A program made the translations under genes and the position numbers. The notes beneath the pieces are model-generated. The model ran no database searches. It saw nothing but the letters and a program-made list of their open reading frames with translations, and was not told the DNA's origin. A stretch of DNA of 64,000 bases from Aquiluna borgnonia. GTDB taxonomy: Bacteria > Actinomycetota > Actinomycetes > Actinomycetales > Microbacteriaceae. Position 1 is the first letter of the stretch, and every line of letters starts with the position of its first letter. Of the stretch, positions 35,218-43,280 are shown piece by piece. Location of the stretch: contig NZ_CP054056.1 of NCBI RefSeq assembly GCF_013283855.1, positions 62,001-126,000 of the forward strand. The letters are read 5' to 3'.

Positions 35218-35802
35218 ATGCAAGATTTCCACCAGGGGTTAGACACCATAACCAAGCGGGTTCTTAGCCTGGTGGAGAAAAAACTCACACCGGTGATTTT
35301 GATTGACGGTCGAGCTGCCAGCGGAAAATCCTCCCTCGCAAAAGAGCTAAAGAACCGGCTTTTCAAAGAGCTTGAGCAGGCGCCCCGGGTAATTCACATG
35401 GATGACCTCTACCCGGGCTGGGAAGGACTGGAGGCTGGTTCTCACTACCTGGTGAGGCAAATCCTCTCACCACTGGCAAAGGGCGAAATCGCCCACTGGC
35501 AGATTTGGAATTGGGAGCAATCTAAGCGCGGCAACCCCGCAGAGCCGGGGGATGGCCACCGAGAGTTTGAAGGCGGGACACCACTGATCGTCGAGGGTTG
35601 CGGAGCCCTCTCGCGGGCAAGTTCAGAGTTAGCGGACCTGAGGATTTTTCTCGAAGCGGATGACCAACTTAGAAAACAGCGCTGGCAGGAGCGTGACCAG
35701 GGTCGCTTTGATGATTACTGGGCGATTTGGGCCGCGCAAGAGGATGTGTTTTATCAGCAGGAAAAATCTGAGTCGTTGGCAGAGATCAGGCTAACTAGCT
35801 GA
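35218..35802 (+). CDS. Uridine-kinase-like P-loop NTPase
   Basis: This 194-residue P-loop protein has a Walker A GRAASGKSS near residues 29-37, a HMDDLYPGWEGL region typical of uridine/pantothenate-kinase-like enzymes, and a late RQRW-type basic segment (LRKQRWQERD). Similar actinobacterial proteins are annotated as ATP-binding or (d)CMP/uridine kinase-like, and the substrate is unclear. Its end overlaps the convergent DedA gene by 8 bp. Confidence 0.8.
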   Translation: MQDFHQGLDTITKRVLSLVEKKLTPVILIDGRAASGKSSLAKELKNRLFKELEQAPRVIHMDDLYPGWEGLEAGSHYLVRQILSPLAKGEIAHWQIWNWEQSKRGNPAEPGDGHREFEGGTPLIVEGCGALSRASSELADLRIFLEADDQLRKQRWQERDQGRFDDYWAIWAAQEDVFYQQEKSESLAEIRLTS

Positions 35803-36433
35803 CGCGGTTTGCTTTCCAGGTTCGGTAACCGGCAATCAGGCTCAGGCAAATAACCACGATTGCGATCACGTAGACAAAAGACTTCACCCATGGAATTGAG
35901 TAGGCAAAGAATCCCGAGAGGGTTAGTCCAACTCCCCACAGCACAGCCCCAACCAGGTTGGCGCTGAAGAACTGGTAGTAGTTCATTTTGCCGATGCCGG
36001 CGATTGCGGGAATCAGGACTCTGGCCCAGGGAACGAATCTGGCCACAACTACCGACCACCAGCCGTAGCGGTCATAAAACTGCTCCGAGCGAATAATCGC
36101 CTTCTTGAGCCACTTCCCCTCGCGCTTATCGAGGTATGGCCGGCCAAAGTGCCGACCCAGGGTGTATCCAACCTGATCTCCAAGCCAAGCCGACATTCCA
36201 ACTCCAATGGCCATTACAAAAATGTTGATGCTGTCCTGGTGGGCGGCGGCTATCAGGCCTGCGGCAAATACTAGGGAGTCACCCGTGATGAAGGGGATAA
36301 AGGCTCCAACAAACAAGCCGGTTCCAGCGAAAACCAAACCAAAGACCGCGAGGTAAAAGAGCACAGGCCCAATTACGTCAAACCAAGCAACGATGTCGTC
36401 GGTCACCGAGGCGCGGAAGGGGGTTAGAAACAC
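35795..36433 (-). CDS. DedA-family membrane protein (second copy)
   Basis: This 212-residue DedA protein has FIPFITGDSLVFAAGLIA near residue 50 and RYGWWSVVVARFVPWARVLIPAIAG (shown in part: ARFVPWARVLIP) near residue 130. It differs clearly from the DedA at 32848 and is not a recent duplicate. Lipid flipping at the cytoplasmic membrane is the likely role, from family knowledge. It is divergent from the DUF3048 lipoprotein. Confidence 0.9.
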   Translation of the reverse strand: MFLTPFRASVTDDIVAWFDVIGPVLFYLAVFGLVFAGTGLFVGAFIPFITGDSLVFAAGLIAAAHQDSINIFVMAIGVGMSAWLGDQVGYTLGRHFGRPYLDKREGKWLKKAIIRSEQFYDRYGWWSVVVARFVPWARVLIPAIAGIGKMNYYQFFSANLVGAVLWGVGLTLSGFFAYSIPWVKSFVYVIAIVVICLSLIAGYRTWKANRVS

Positions 36434-36498
36434 CGCCTAAGTCTACCCCGCGAGTGTTTGGGCAAACTCAGCTGGCTTTCATCTCTACACTTGGAAAA

Positions 36499-37587
36499 AT
36501 GCAAAATGGTTCAAAGATCGCCGCTTTAGTCCTCTCCGCCCTGGTTCTAACAGGCTGCTCAGCACCGGAGCCCGTACCGACCGCCACCGCAAGTCCAACG
36601 GCAACGGTCACCGAGGAGCCAACACCAGAGCCGGTCTTTTTGACAGCACCGCTAACCGGTGTTGAGTACCTCGAAGGCACTAACCCATACCTATTGCTCC
36701 CTGCTGTTTCAGCAAAGATTGACAACACCTATAACGGCCGGCCTCAGCTCGCTCTAAACGATGCCGACGTAGTTTACGTAACCAGGGTTGAAGGTGGCAT
36801 GACCAGGTTGCTGCCCGTCTGGCACTCGAGAATGCCAGAGAGCATTGGACCGGTTCGTTCGGTTCGTCCAGTGGATGCCAGCATCATTGACCCCTACTCC
36901 GGAGTCTTTGTTTACTCCGGTGGACAGAGCCCATTCAAAAATGCTGCACGTGACACCGGCCTTGTTATGAGTGACGAGGACACCGAGCAGAGCAACGACA
37001 CCTACTACCGCGAGAAGTCCCGAGTTGCCCCCTGGAACCTCTTCTTCAGGGCGCAACTGCTTCAGTCAATGCATCCAGAGCAAACCCCACCGCAAGCAGG
37101 TTTTGAATTTGCGGCGATTCCCAGCGCAGTCTCGTTGGGGACAGCGGTGACTGAATTTGAAGTCAAGTACCCGCAGCTTCGCTCAACATGGATGCCCGGT
37201 ACAGCCTCCTTCCCATGGGGAGCCTCCTCAGAGCCAGCTTGGATCAGGTGGATGGATGGTTCAGAGCACCTTCAAGAAGGTGGAGACCAGGTGGTGGCAA
37301 AGAACGTAGTGGTGATGGAAGTTGAGCACGACCTGAGCTTTGTTGATCCTAAGTACGGAGCCATTCCAAAGGCCAAACTGATTGAGAACCAGGGTGTAGC
37401 GCACGTCTTCTCTGACGGTTTTTACCTAAGGGGAACCTGGTCCAAGGCCGGAAGTGAAGCCCCGATCAAGCTCTCCCTAGAGGGTGGCGAACCTCTAACG
37501 CTTGCCATTGGAAATACCTGGGTGGAGATGATGGACCTACCCAAGTCCAAGCTGAAAATCACCGAACCTGAGGTCGTGAGCGAGTAA
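36499..37587 (+). CDS. DUF3048 (YerB-like) lipoprotein
   Basis: The frame opens at 36454, but ATG 36499 begins the signal peptide QNGSKIAALVLSALVLTGC and lies 7 bp after TACACT, so I place the start there (362 residues). The lipobox LTGC anchors it in the membrane. A Thr/Pro/Glu-rich linker follows. The DUF3048 domain holds PAVSAKIDNTYNGRPQ, VEGGMTRLLPVWHS and PVRSVRPVD. The family is exported and of unknown function. Confidence 0.88.
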   Translation: MQNGSKIAALVLSALVLTGCSAPEPVPTATASPTATVTEEPTPEPVFLTAPLTGVEYLEGTNPYLLLPAVSAKIDNTYNGRPQLALNDADVVYVTRVEGGMTRLLPVWHSRMPESIGPVRSVRPVDASIIDPYSGVFVYSGGQSPFKNAARDTGLVMSDEDTEQSNDTYYREKSRVAPWNLFFRAQLLQSMHPEQTPPQAGFEFAAIPSAVSLGTAVTEFEVKYPQLRSTWMPGTASFPWGASSEPAWIRWMDGSEHLQEGGDQVVAKNVVVMEVEHDLSFVDPKYGAIPKAKLIENQGVAHVFSDGFYLRGTWSKAGSEAPIKLSLEGGEPLTLAIGNTWVEMMDLPKSKLKITEPEVVSE

Positions 37588-37630
37588 CACAGTGCTATCG
37601 TTCAGGAACATCATCGCCTGAGGGGGCAGC

Positions 37631-39307
37631 GTGAAAAAAATCTTCCTGTCGGCACTTTTAGTTGCGGGACTTCTGCCAATTGCTCCGGCTGTATCGAACG
37701 CAACTGGAGCCCTAGGGCCTGGGGAGATAGACACCAGCAAGTACCAGTACATCTCTCTGCAGGATGCCTCTTTTGGCCCCTGGGATTCTCGAATAACCTC
37801 TTACGGCGGTAAAAATGATTCTCAGCGTTGTAGCGACTGGTCTGGAATATGTTCGCTGGAGCGAACTAATGAAAGGCAAATCTCGGCAAACCTAAACTTT
37901 GAAGTTTGCTCCGAGACTCAAAAATTCGACTGCGTCCAATCGGTGGTGATTGGTGGTCAGCAGGCACAGCTATATTTCCTCGACGGCGCAAAAACGGCGG
38001 GTTCACCCGCCCACACTCTCCCCAGTGGCTCAGGCCCAGCACTGGCCTCCATCGGAGATGAGCTTTTTATCGTGAGCTCCAGAGGTGAGTACCAATACGA
38101 TCGAGATAAGCGCTACTTCCTCACCAGGGCTCTCGATGTAGACGTAGTCCCTGTGGAAACTGCGGTCAGTCTCAATCTCAAGGAGGGGGCATCAGCCGCA
38201 TCCGGCTCTCCTGCCACCGCAGATCAAACCTGTTATTACACCGATGGCTACCACTGCTATGTCGAAGATCGCCAACGTCTTGCGAAAAGGCAAATTGACC
38301 TTGTGCTGCACCTATCGACCAAATGGAGCGGTTTCTTCAAGGGAAGGCTCACAGACCCGCTCCTAACCGTGAAGAAGCAGGGTGGGGTTCAGGTGGTTTC
38401 GGTTAGCGCTAAGCCGAGCGAAACTCACCGCGTGTTTTTCAAAATCGACTGGGACAAATTTGGCGACAAAGAGCAGAAGGCTCTGTGTTTTGGAACAAGT
38501 TGGTGCCAACCCATGGAAAAGGGGTCAACCGGCACCAGGAACTATCTATCCTCGGCCCCATCAGCCTTGGCTATTGTTCAGGCTTTCGCCGCGCACCACA
38601 GAGATACCTCCTACCTTGACGACTTTGAGTGGTCATTCGGTATTGGAAGATACGAAGGGTCTGATTGCCTAGGTCCCAACAAGGGACTACTTGGGATGGT
38701 GACCTCAAATGCTCCAATATTCCAGGCCACGCCCCCGACTTACAATTTTGGCTACCTCACCTACGACATTGCAGGGCTGCACTACAAACAGGATGGCAAA
38801 ACCCTAAATCTCGGAGAGTATGACCTTCAGCTCCGCTCCGATGTGGCCAGGTGCCTTTACGGCTTCAGCAAAGCACCGGTATCCGCCACTGTCCAGGTGA
38901 TTTCAGATGCTGGGAAAGAGGTGGTGGCAACCACACTCGTTTCCGAGTCTCAGGGCTTCGTCAGACTCAGCGCTAAAAATTTCACCTACTCGCAAAAGAA
39001 AATTAGGGTCAAACTAACCCAGCCCGCACTTACTGCTCTGGCGCCTTTTGCGAGTAATTCATCAACTCTAGGCAAGTCGCAGGCAGCCGCGCTTTCTAAG
39101 ACCTTGAAGGCTGTCCAGAAGAATGCTGGCCTAACCTGCACCTCGATATTTAGCTCGGAAGCCAACCGCAAACTGGCACTGAAACAAGCCACTGCCGTTT
39201 GTGCAGCGGCGAAAAAGTTGCGGCCAGATCTGAAGACCGAAGCGGTGGTTGCGCCGCTTTCCGGCTCCGGGCAAAAAGCTGGGGTAACTTTGCTTCGAAG
39301 TTACTAA
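37631..39307 (+). CDS. Large secreted protein, unknown function
   Basis: This 558-residue protein starts with GTG after a GAGGGGG site and has a signal peptide KKIFLSALLVAGLLPIAPAVSNA. No membrane anchor or sorting signal is seen. Paired cysteines (DQTCYYTDGYHCY; LCFGTSWC; CSDWSGIC) suggest several disulfides. The last 85 residues (STLGKSQAAALSKTLKAV ... CAAAKKLRPDLKTEAVV) look like the degenerate OmpA-like domain seen at the ends of some actinobacterial exported proteins. That similarity is my impression only. It does not share the C-terminal domain of the other secreted proteins here. Confidence 0.8.
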   Translation: MKKIFLSALLVAGLLPIAPAVSNATGALGPGEIDTSKYQYISLQDASFGPWDSRITSYGGKNDSQRCSDWSGICSLERTNERQISANLNFEVCSETQKFDCVQSVVIGGQQAQLYFLDGAKTAGSPAHTLPSGSGPALASIGDELFIVSSRGEYQYDRDKRYFLTRALDVDVVPVETAVSLNLKEGASAASGSPATADQTCYYTDGYHCYVEDRQRLAKRQIDLVLHLSTKWSGFFKGRLTDPLLTVKKQGGVQVVSVSAKPSETHRVFFKIDWDKFGDKEQKALCFGTSWCQPMEKGSTGTRNYLSSAPSALAIVQAFAAHHRDTSYLDDFEWSFGIGRYEGSDCLGPNKGLLGMVTSNAPIFQATPPTYNFGYLTYDIAGLHYKQDGKTLNLGEYDLQLRSDVARCLYGFSKAPVSATVQVISDAGKEVVATTLVSESQGFVRLSAKNFTYSQKKIRVKLTQPALTALAPFASNSSTLGKSQAAALSKTLKAVQKNAGLTCTSIFSSEANRKLALKQATAVCAAAKKLRPDLKTEAVVAPLSGSGQKAGVTLLRSY

Positions 39308-39332
39308 AGCCCACAAACCCTGGAGATTTCAA

Positions 39333-39476
39333 TTGCGCGGAGTCAAAAAAGAGAATCTCCCGGAGAAGCCTTGTGAGCGCTGCGGCAGGCCCATGGTTTG
39401 GCGCAAGAAGTGGGAAAAGACCTGGGATCAGGTGCGGTTTTGCTCTGAGAAGTGCAAGCGGACTAAAGATCTTTAG
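39333..39476 (+). CDS. DUF2256 small zinc-ribbon-like protein
   Basis: This 47-residue open frame starts with TTG, with GGAG 7 nt upstream. The sequence contains KPCERCGRPMVWRKKW and VRFCSEKCKR, the two C-x2-C / C-x3-C pairs and WRKKW core of DUF2256. Four cysteines probably bind one zinc ion. The function is unknown. It follows the secreted protein gene and overlaps galU convergently by 14 bp. It is easily missed because of its size. Confidence 0.85.
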   Translation: MRGVKKENLPEKPCERCGRPMVWRKKWEKTWDQVRFCSEKCKRTKDL

Positions 39477-40362
39477 AGAACTCTTTTAGCCAACCGCGCA
39501 GGTCGGAGCCAATGTCCTCGCGGTCAATACCAATCTTGAGCGTTGCCTTGATGAAGTCCAATTTGTCACCGGTGTCATACCGCCTACCGGTGAAGACCAC
39601 GCCGCGAACCCCTCCAGCAACCTCAGGGTGTTCAACCGCGTACTCGAGAGCATCGGTTAGTTGAATCTCCCCGCCACGACCCGGATCGGTCTTCTCCAGA
39701 ATGTCAAACATCTCTGGACGCAGAACATAGCGTCCAATCACGGCGAGGTTTGAAGGCGCCTCTTCGGTTTTTGGCTTCTCGACCAGACCGTTCACCTGAA
39801 CCACATCGGACTGATCGGTGGCATCAACCGATGCACAGCCGTAGAGGTGAATTTGGTCCTTTGGCACAACCATCAGGGCAATCACGTTGTCGCCGGTTTG
39901 CTCGTGAACCTCGAGCATGCGAGGAAGGATTGGGTCTCTGGTGTCAATTACGTCATCACCCAGAAGAACGGCAAAGCTGTGCTCACCAACATGGCTCTTG
40001 GCCCTCAGGACAGCGTGCCCGAGGCCGCGCGGGTCGCCCTGTCGGGTGTAGTGGATGTCAGCCAGCTGCGAAGACTCTTGGACGGCGAATAGCTTTTTCT
40101 CGTCGCCTTTTTTGGCCAGCACGTGCTCTAGTTCGGCCACCCGGTCAAAGTGATTCTCCAGGGCATTCTTGTTTCTTCCGGTAATCATCAAAAGATCCGC
40201 CAGGCCTGCGGTTACGGCTTCCTCAACCACATATTGGATAACCGGCTTGTCGACAATCGGGAGCATTTCCTTTGGCATCGCCTTGGTGGCCGGGAGGAAT
40301 CTGGTGCCGAGTCCTGCAACCGGAATTACAGCCTTGTTTACTTGAAAACGTCCCTGAGTCAT
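39463..40362 (-). CDS. galU: UTP-glucose-1-phosphate uridylyltransferase
   Basis: GalU makes UDP-glucose from UTP and glucose 1-phosphate. It has 299 residues. The nucleotide-binding GLGTRFLPATKAMPKEMLP, quoted here at its core, is at residues 17-35, and the later GRYVLRPEMFD and GEIQLTDAL are conserved. Its ATG lies 6 bp after TAGGCT (40369-40374), so it is probably leaderless. It feeds UDP-glucose to Ugd (45989) and to surface glycan synthesis nearby. Confidence 0.96.
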   Translation of the reverse strand: MTQGRFQVNKAVIPVAGLGTRFLPATKAMPKEMLPIVDKPVIQYVVEEAVTAGLADLLMITGRNKNALENHFDRVAELEHVLAKKGDEKKLFAVQESSQLADIHYTRQGDPRGLGHAVLRAKSHVGEHSFAVLLGDDVIDTRDPILPRMLEVHEQTGDNVIALMVVPKDQIHLYGCASVDATDQSDVVQVNGLVEKPKTEEAPSNLAVIGRYVLRPEMFDILEKTDPGRGGEIQLTDALEYAVEHPEVAGGVRGVVFTGRRYDTGDKLDFIKATLKIGIDREDIGSDLRGWLKEFSKDL

Positions 40363-40443
40363 GGCTAAAGCCTAGACTCAACTCTCAGGAAATGTTGATG
40401 TATGAAAGTTAGTCTTTCTTCAAATCTGACATAGGGGAAGCGT

Positions 40444-41733
40444 TTGCTCGTTCGATTTTTAGGCGGTTTGGTCACCACGGTCATGGTTTTGCTTGGCGTC
40501 GCTGCCCCGGCCACTGCTCTAACAAACGAGCCCGCCTACGACGCCCTGAACGTGAGCTCCTCGTGGGATGCCGGCTATCTCGGCCAGAACGTGACAATCG
40601 CCCTGATAGACCAGGGTGTCAATCTGAATCACGAATATTTTCAGGGTCAAGTCGTAGACGGAATTTGCGTTTATCAGTCCAACTCCTCCTCGCGCTGCCC
40701 GAACGGCACGCGCTTTCAAACCGGAGTAGCAGCTGCCTCTCAGCGCGCAATTCGCGGCTGGCTGGTCGAAGAGGAAGACCACGGCAACATGGTGGCGGGA
40801 ATCGTTGCCGGAAAGCCCAATACGCTGGCGCCCGGAGGAATTGCCCCCCAGGCCAAGCTCCTGATGGCCAACACCGATATGCAACCGGCCTCCGTGGTAG
40901 CAGCCCTTGACTACATTTACGAGAACCGCGAAAAGCACAACATCGTTGCGGTCTCAATGAGCTTTGGAATCCTCGGCCTGTCCTCGCGCCAGGATCTTTT
41001 GAACTGCAACACCAACCCCGTTTACGCAGGCGTTAGAGCATCGCTAAAGAGACTGCGAAGTGTTGGAATCATTCCTTTCGCAGCGGCAGGTAACGGCTTC
41101 TACCTTGACTCCGCTGAGTCATGGGCACCAACCTGCCTGGACGAGGCCGTATCGATTGGCTCGGTTGACTCCTCAGGAAACATAGCTGTCTACAACACCA
41201 TGAGCACCAAGGTCGAGCTGCTTGCAACCGAATACGCCATCAGTGCCAGCACCTACGGCTATGCCCAGGCCAGCGGAACCTCGGCAGCCGCCCCCTCGGT
41301 GGCAGCCAGTTTTGCGCTTTTGAAGCAGGAGTTCAAAGACCAGAACTCCGAGGTAATCCTCAGCGCCATGAAACTCTCCGGCAAAAAGATTGATGACGTA
41401 GTCCGCAAGGATGTTCCAATGGTTGACTTGGCTGCGGCCAGGGCACTGCTTGCCAAGACTCCAATCAACGAGGCACCGGTTGCCCCGGTGGTTGAGCAGA
41501 AAATCACCGTTGGTGCCTACAACGGTTACGTTGCGATCTACACCCAGGGCCACGAGGGCAGCAAGCTCACCGCAAAGGTGGCCGGCAAGTGGCTAACTGT
41601 CAACCCGATCACCAACCAAGCGGGAAAGAGCTATAGCCTGACCAAGCGCTTCACCGGAGCCGGTTACAACATTGCGGTCGATGTCTACATCGATGGCGTG
41701 AAGCTAAAAAGCACCCAGGTTTTGACCAGGTAG
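40444..41733 (+). CDS. Secreted subtilisin-like (S8) serine protease with surface domain
   Basis: This 429-residue protein has a signal peptide (residues 1-25, VAAPATA cut), then the catalytic triad Asp56 in ALIDQGVN, His in EEDHGNMVAG and Ser in SGTSAAAPSVAA. There is almost no space between the signal and the catalytic domain, so the usual I9 propeptide is absent. The last 75 residues (VGAYNGYVAIY, KVAGKWLTV, VDVYIDGVKLKS) match the C-terminal domain of the two S-layer-like proteins at 49009 and 52464. It starts with TTG after an AGGGGAA site. It may trim surface proteins. That is inference. Confidence 0.9.
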   Translation: MLVRFLGGLVTTVMVLLGVAAPATALTNEPAYDALNVSSSWDAGYLGQNVTIALIDQGVNLNHEYFQGQVVDGICVYQSNSSSRCPNGTRFQTGVAAASQRAIRGWLVEEEDHGNMVAGIVAGKPNTLAPGGIAPQAKLLMANTDMQPASVVAALDYIYENREKHNIVAVSMSFGILGLSSRQDLLNCNTNPVYAGVRASLKRLRSVGIIPFAAAGNGFYLDSAESWAPTCLDEAVSIGSVDSSGNIAVYNTMSTKVELLATEYAISASTYGYAQASGTSAAAPSVAASFALLKQEFKDQNSEVILSAMKLSGKKIDDVVRKDVPMVDLAAARALLAKTPINEAPVAPVVEQKITVGAYNGYVAIYTQGHEGSKLTAKVAGKWLTVNPITNQAGKSYSLTKRFTGAGYNIAVDVYIDGVKLKSTQVLTR

Positions 41734-42507
41734 TTATTTAGCAAACACAAACTTCAGAAGATTTCCCAGCCCACCCAGCTCTTTGAGCCTCCGGATGCCA
41801 AAAGGCAACCTGACAAACGGTGCCCAGACACCAAACACCCGGGTGAAGATCTTTGCTCTTGCAACTCTGTCCCGGTCCGAACCCCAGCGCGAACCCGAGG
41901 ACTCGGTCGGGTGGGTGGCGATGGTAATTGGAGCAAAGACACACCTTCCCCCGGCGCGCATCAGGTCAACAATAAAAATGTATTCATCACCCAGGTAGTT
42001 CTCAGCCCCGGCCCCAAATTGCTCGTCAAAGACCACGCCTAAGCGCCGAACCGCATCGACCCGGATGATCATTTCGTAGGTGGCGGCTCGTGCGCTATTG
42101 AAGCTGTTTAGCTCGGCCACCCCGGAAGGATAGCGCTTTCGCAAGGCTCCAGTTTCATCAACCGCCTGGGCAAGCAGGAGTGAGTAGGCGGGATGCTGAT
42201 CTAAAAACTCAAGCGCAGTCTCCAGGCCGGACTCACTAAACGTGATGTCATCGTCGCTGAAAACCAGGTACTCACCTCTAGCCAGCCAGATCGCCCGGTT
42301 GCGAGATTTCGCCACTCCTTTGGATTGAAGAATTTCGAAGCTGGTGTCGGCTCGAGACGCTAGCTGCTTGCTTCGATTAGATTCCCAAGCCTCTCCGCTT
42401 GGGTTTTGGACAATCAGCACACTCTCCCAGTTATCGTGAACCGGGGGTTCAACTATGCTCTCGACTCTTGAGGCTAGGGTCGAGTAACCCAGGGTGAGCT
42501 TGATCAT
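41734..42507 (-). CDS. Family 2 glycosyltransferase
   Basis: This 257-residue GT-A enzyme has NRAIWLARGEYLVFSDDDITF, whose SDDD is the metal-binding DxD motif. The C-terminal half has a GAGAENYLGDEYIF segment resembling the acceptor region of rhamnosyl- or other sugar transferases. It is the last gene of the ugd-GT2-pyruvyltransferase-TMD operon and overlaps the previous stop by one base (TAATG). The donor is unknown. Confidence 0.85.
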   Translation of the reverse strand: MIKLTLGYSTLASRVESIVEPPVHDNWESVLIVQNPSGEAWESNRSKQLASRADTSFEILQSKGVAKSRNRAIWLARGEYLVFSDDDITFSESGLETALEFLDQHPAYSLLLAQAVDETGALRKRYPSGVAELNSFNSARAATYEMIIRVDAVRRLGVVFDEQFGAGAENYLGDEYIFIVDLMRAGGRCVFAPITIATHPTESSGSRWGSDRDRVARAKIFTRVFGVWAPFVRLPFGIRRLKELGGLGNLLKFVFAK

Positions 42508-43277
42508 TAGAAGCTGTTTGCCTTCGCCCTGGCAAAGCGCATCAGGGATGACGAGACCGAGCTGAAGGTGGTGTTCTGCAGCCTTAGGGCCAGGAACAGC
42601 ACGATGGAGTTAGAGAGCGATACCCAGCCTTCGAGGCTGAACCAGATCAGCACAGCCAAAAGCACTACAACTCCGAAGCTAGCCATCAGGGTCGCAAACT
42701 CAGCCTGCTGAATTCTTGAACCGAGTCGCTCCGCTGGAGTCACAGCTTTCTTGGCTCGTTTTTTCTCAACGAAACCGCGCTGCTTCTTGAGTTGGCGTTT
42801 GAAAATGACACCCATCAGCTGCAGCACGATGGCAATCAGCAAAAAGTTGAGTGCGCCAAAGTTTGGCGAGAGAAACACCAGGAAGCTTGCAATCACCAGC
42901 AGCTGGGTGATGAACGAGAGCACGTTTACCAGCTCAAGGCCCATTGCCCACTCCCAAGACTCCTTGGTTGAGCTCTTCTCCCTTGTGTCGGCACCGAACG
43001 CCTTGTCAAAGAATTTCACGCGGTAGGTCTTCTGCAGGTAGTTGATGGTTCTGGTGGAAATGAACAGCACCGCAAAGAGTCCGAGCTGAAGAATGATTTG
43101 ACCGGTTGGTAGTGATGAACCAGAGATAACCAGGTCCGTGAACAACTTGGCAACTAACAGTTCTGTCACTGGAATCAAAGCGGCAATGAAAACCAACAGC
43201 CAGAGCTGAAAGCGGTAGCTCTTGGTTGGCACCAGGAGCTTTACCGCACCAAAGAGCTCGGAGAAGATTTTCCTCAA
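42507..43277 (-). CDS. ABC-exporter-like membrane domain without ATPase
   Basis: This 256-residue protein begins like a type I ABC exporter membrane domain (KLLVPTKSYRFQLWLLVFIAAL; the first half quoted) and has about five hydrophobic segments. It stops before any nucleotide-binding domain, and no Walker motif is present here or next to it. A full exporter is about 580 residues, so this is half-length. It could be a degraded exporter or a free membrane partner in polymer export. It is tightly packed between the pyruvyltransferase fusion (3 bp) and GT2 (1-bp overlap), which suggests it is still used. Confidence 0.7.
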   Translation of the reverse strand: MRKIFSELFGAVKLLVPTKSYRFQLWLLVFIAALIPVTELLVAKLFTDLVISGSSLPTGQIILQLGLFAVLFISTRTINYLQKTYRVKFFDKAFGADTREKSSTKESWEWAMGLELVNVLSFITQLLVIASFLVFLSPNFGALNFLLIAIVLQLMGVIFKRQLKKQRGFVEKKRAKKAVTPAERLGSRIQQAEFATLMASFGVVVLLAVLIWFSLEGWVSLSNSIVLFLALRLQNTTFSSVSSSLMRFARAKANSF

Positions 43278-43280
43278 GGG

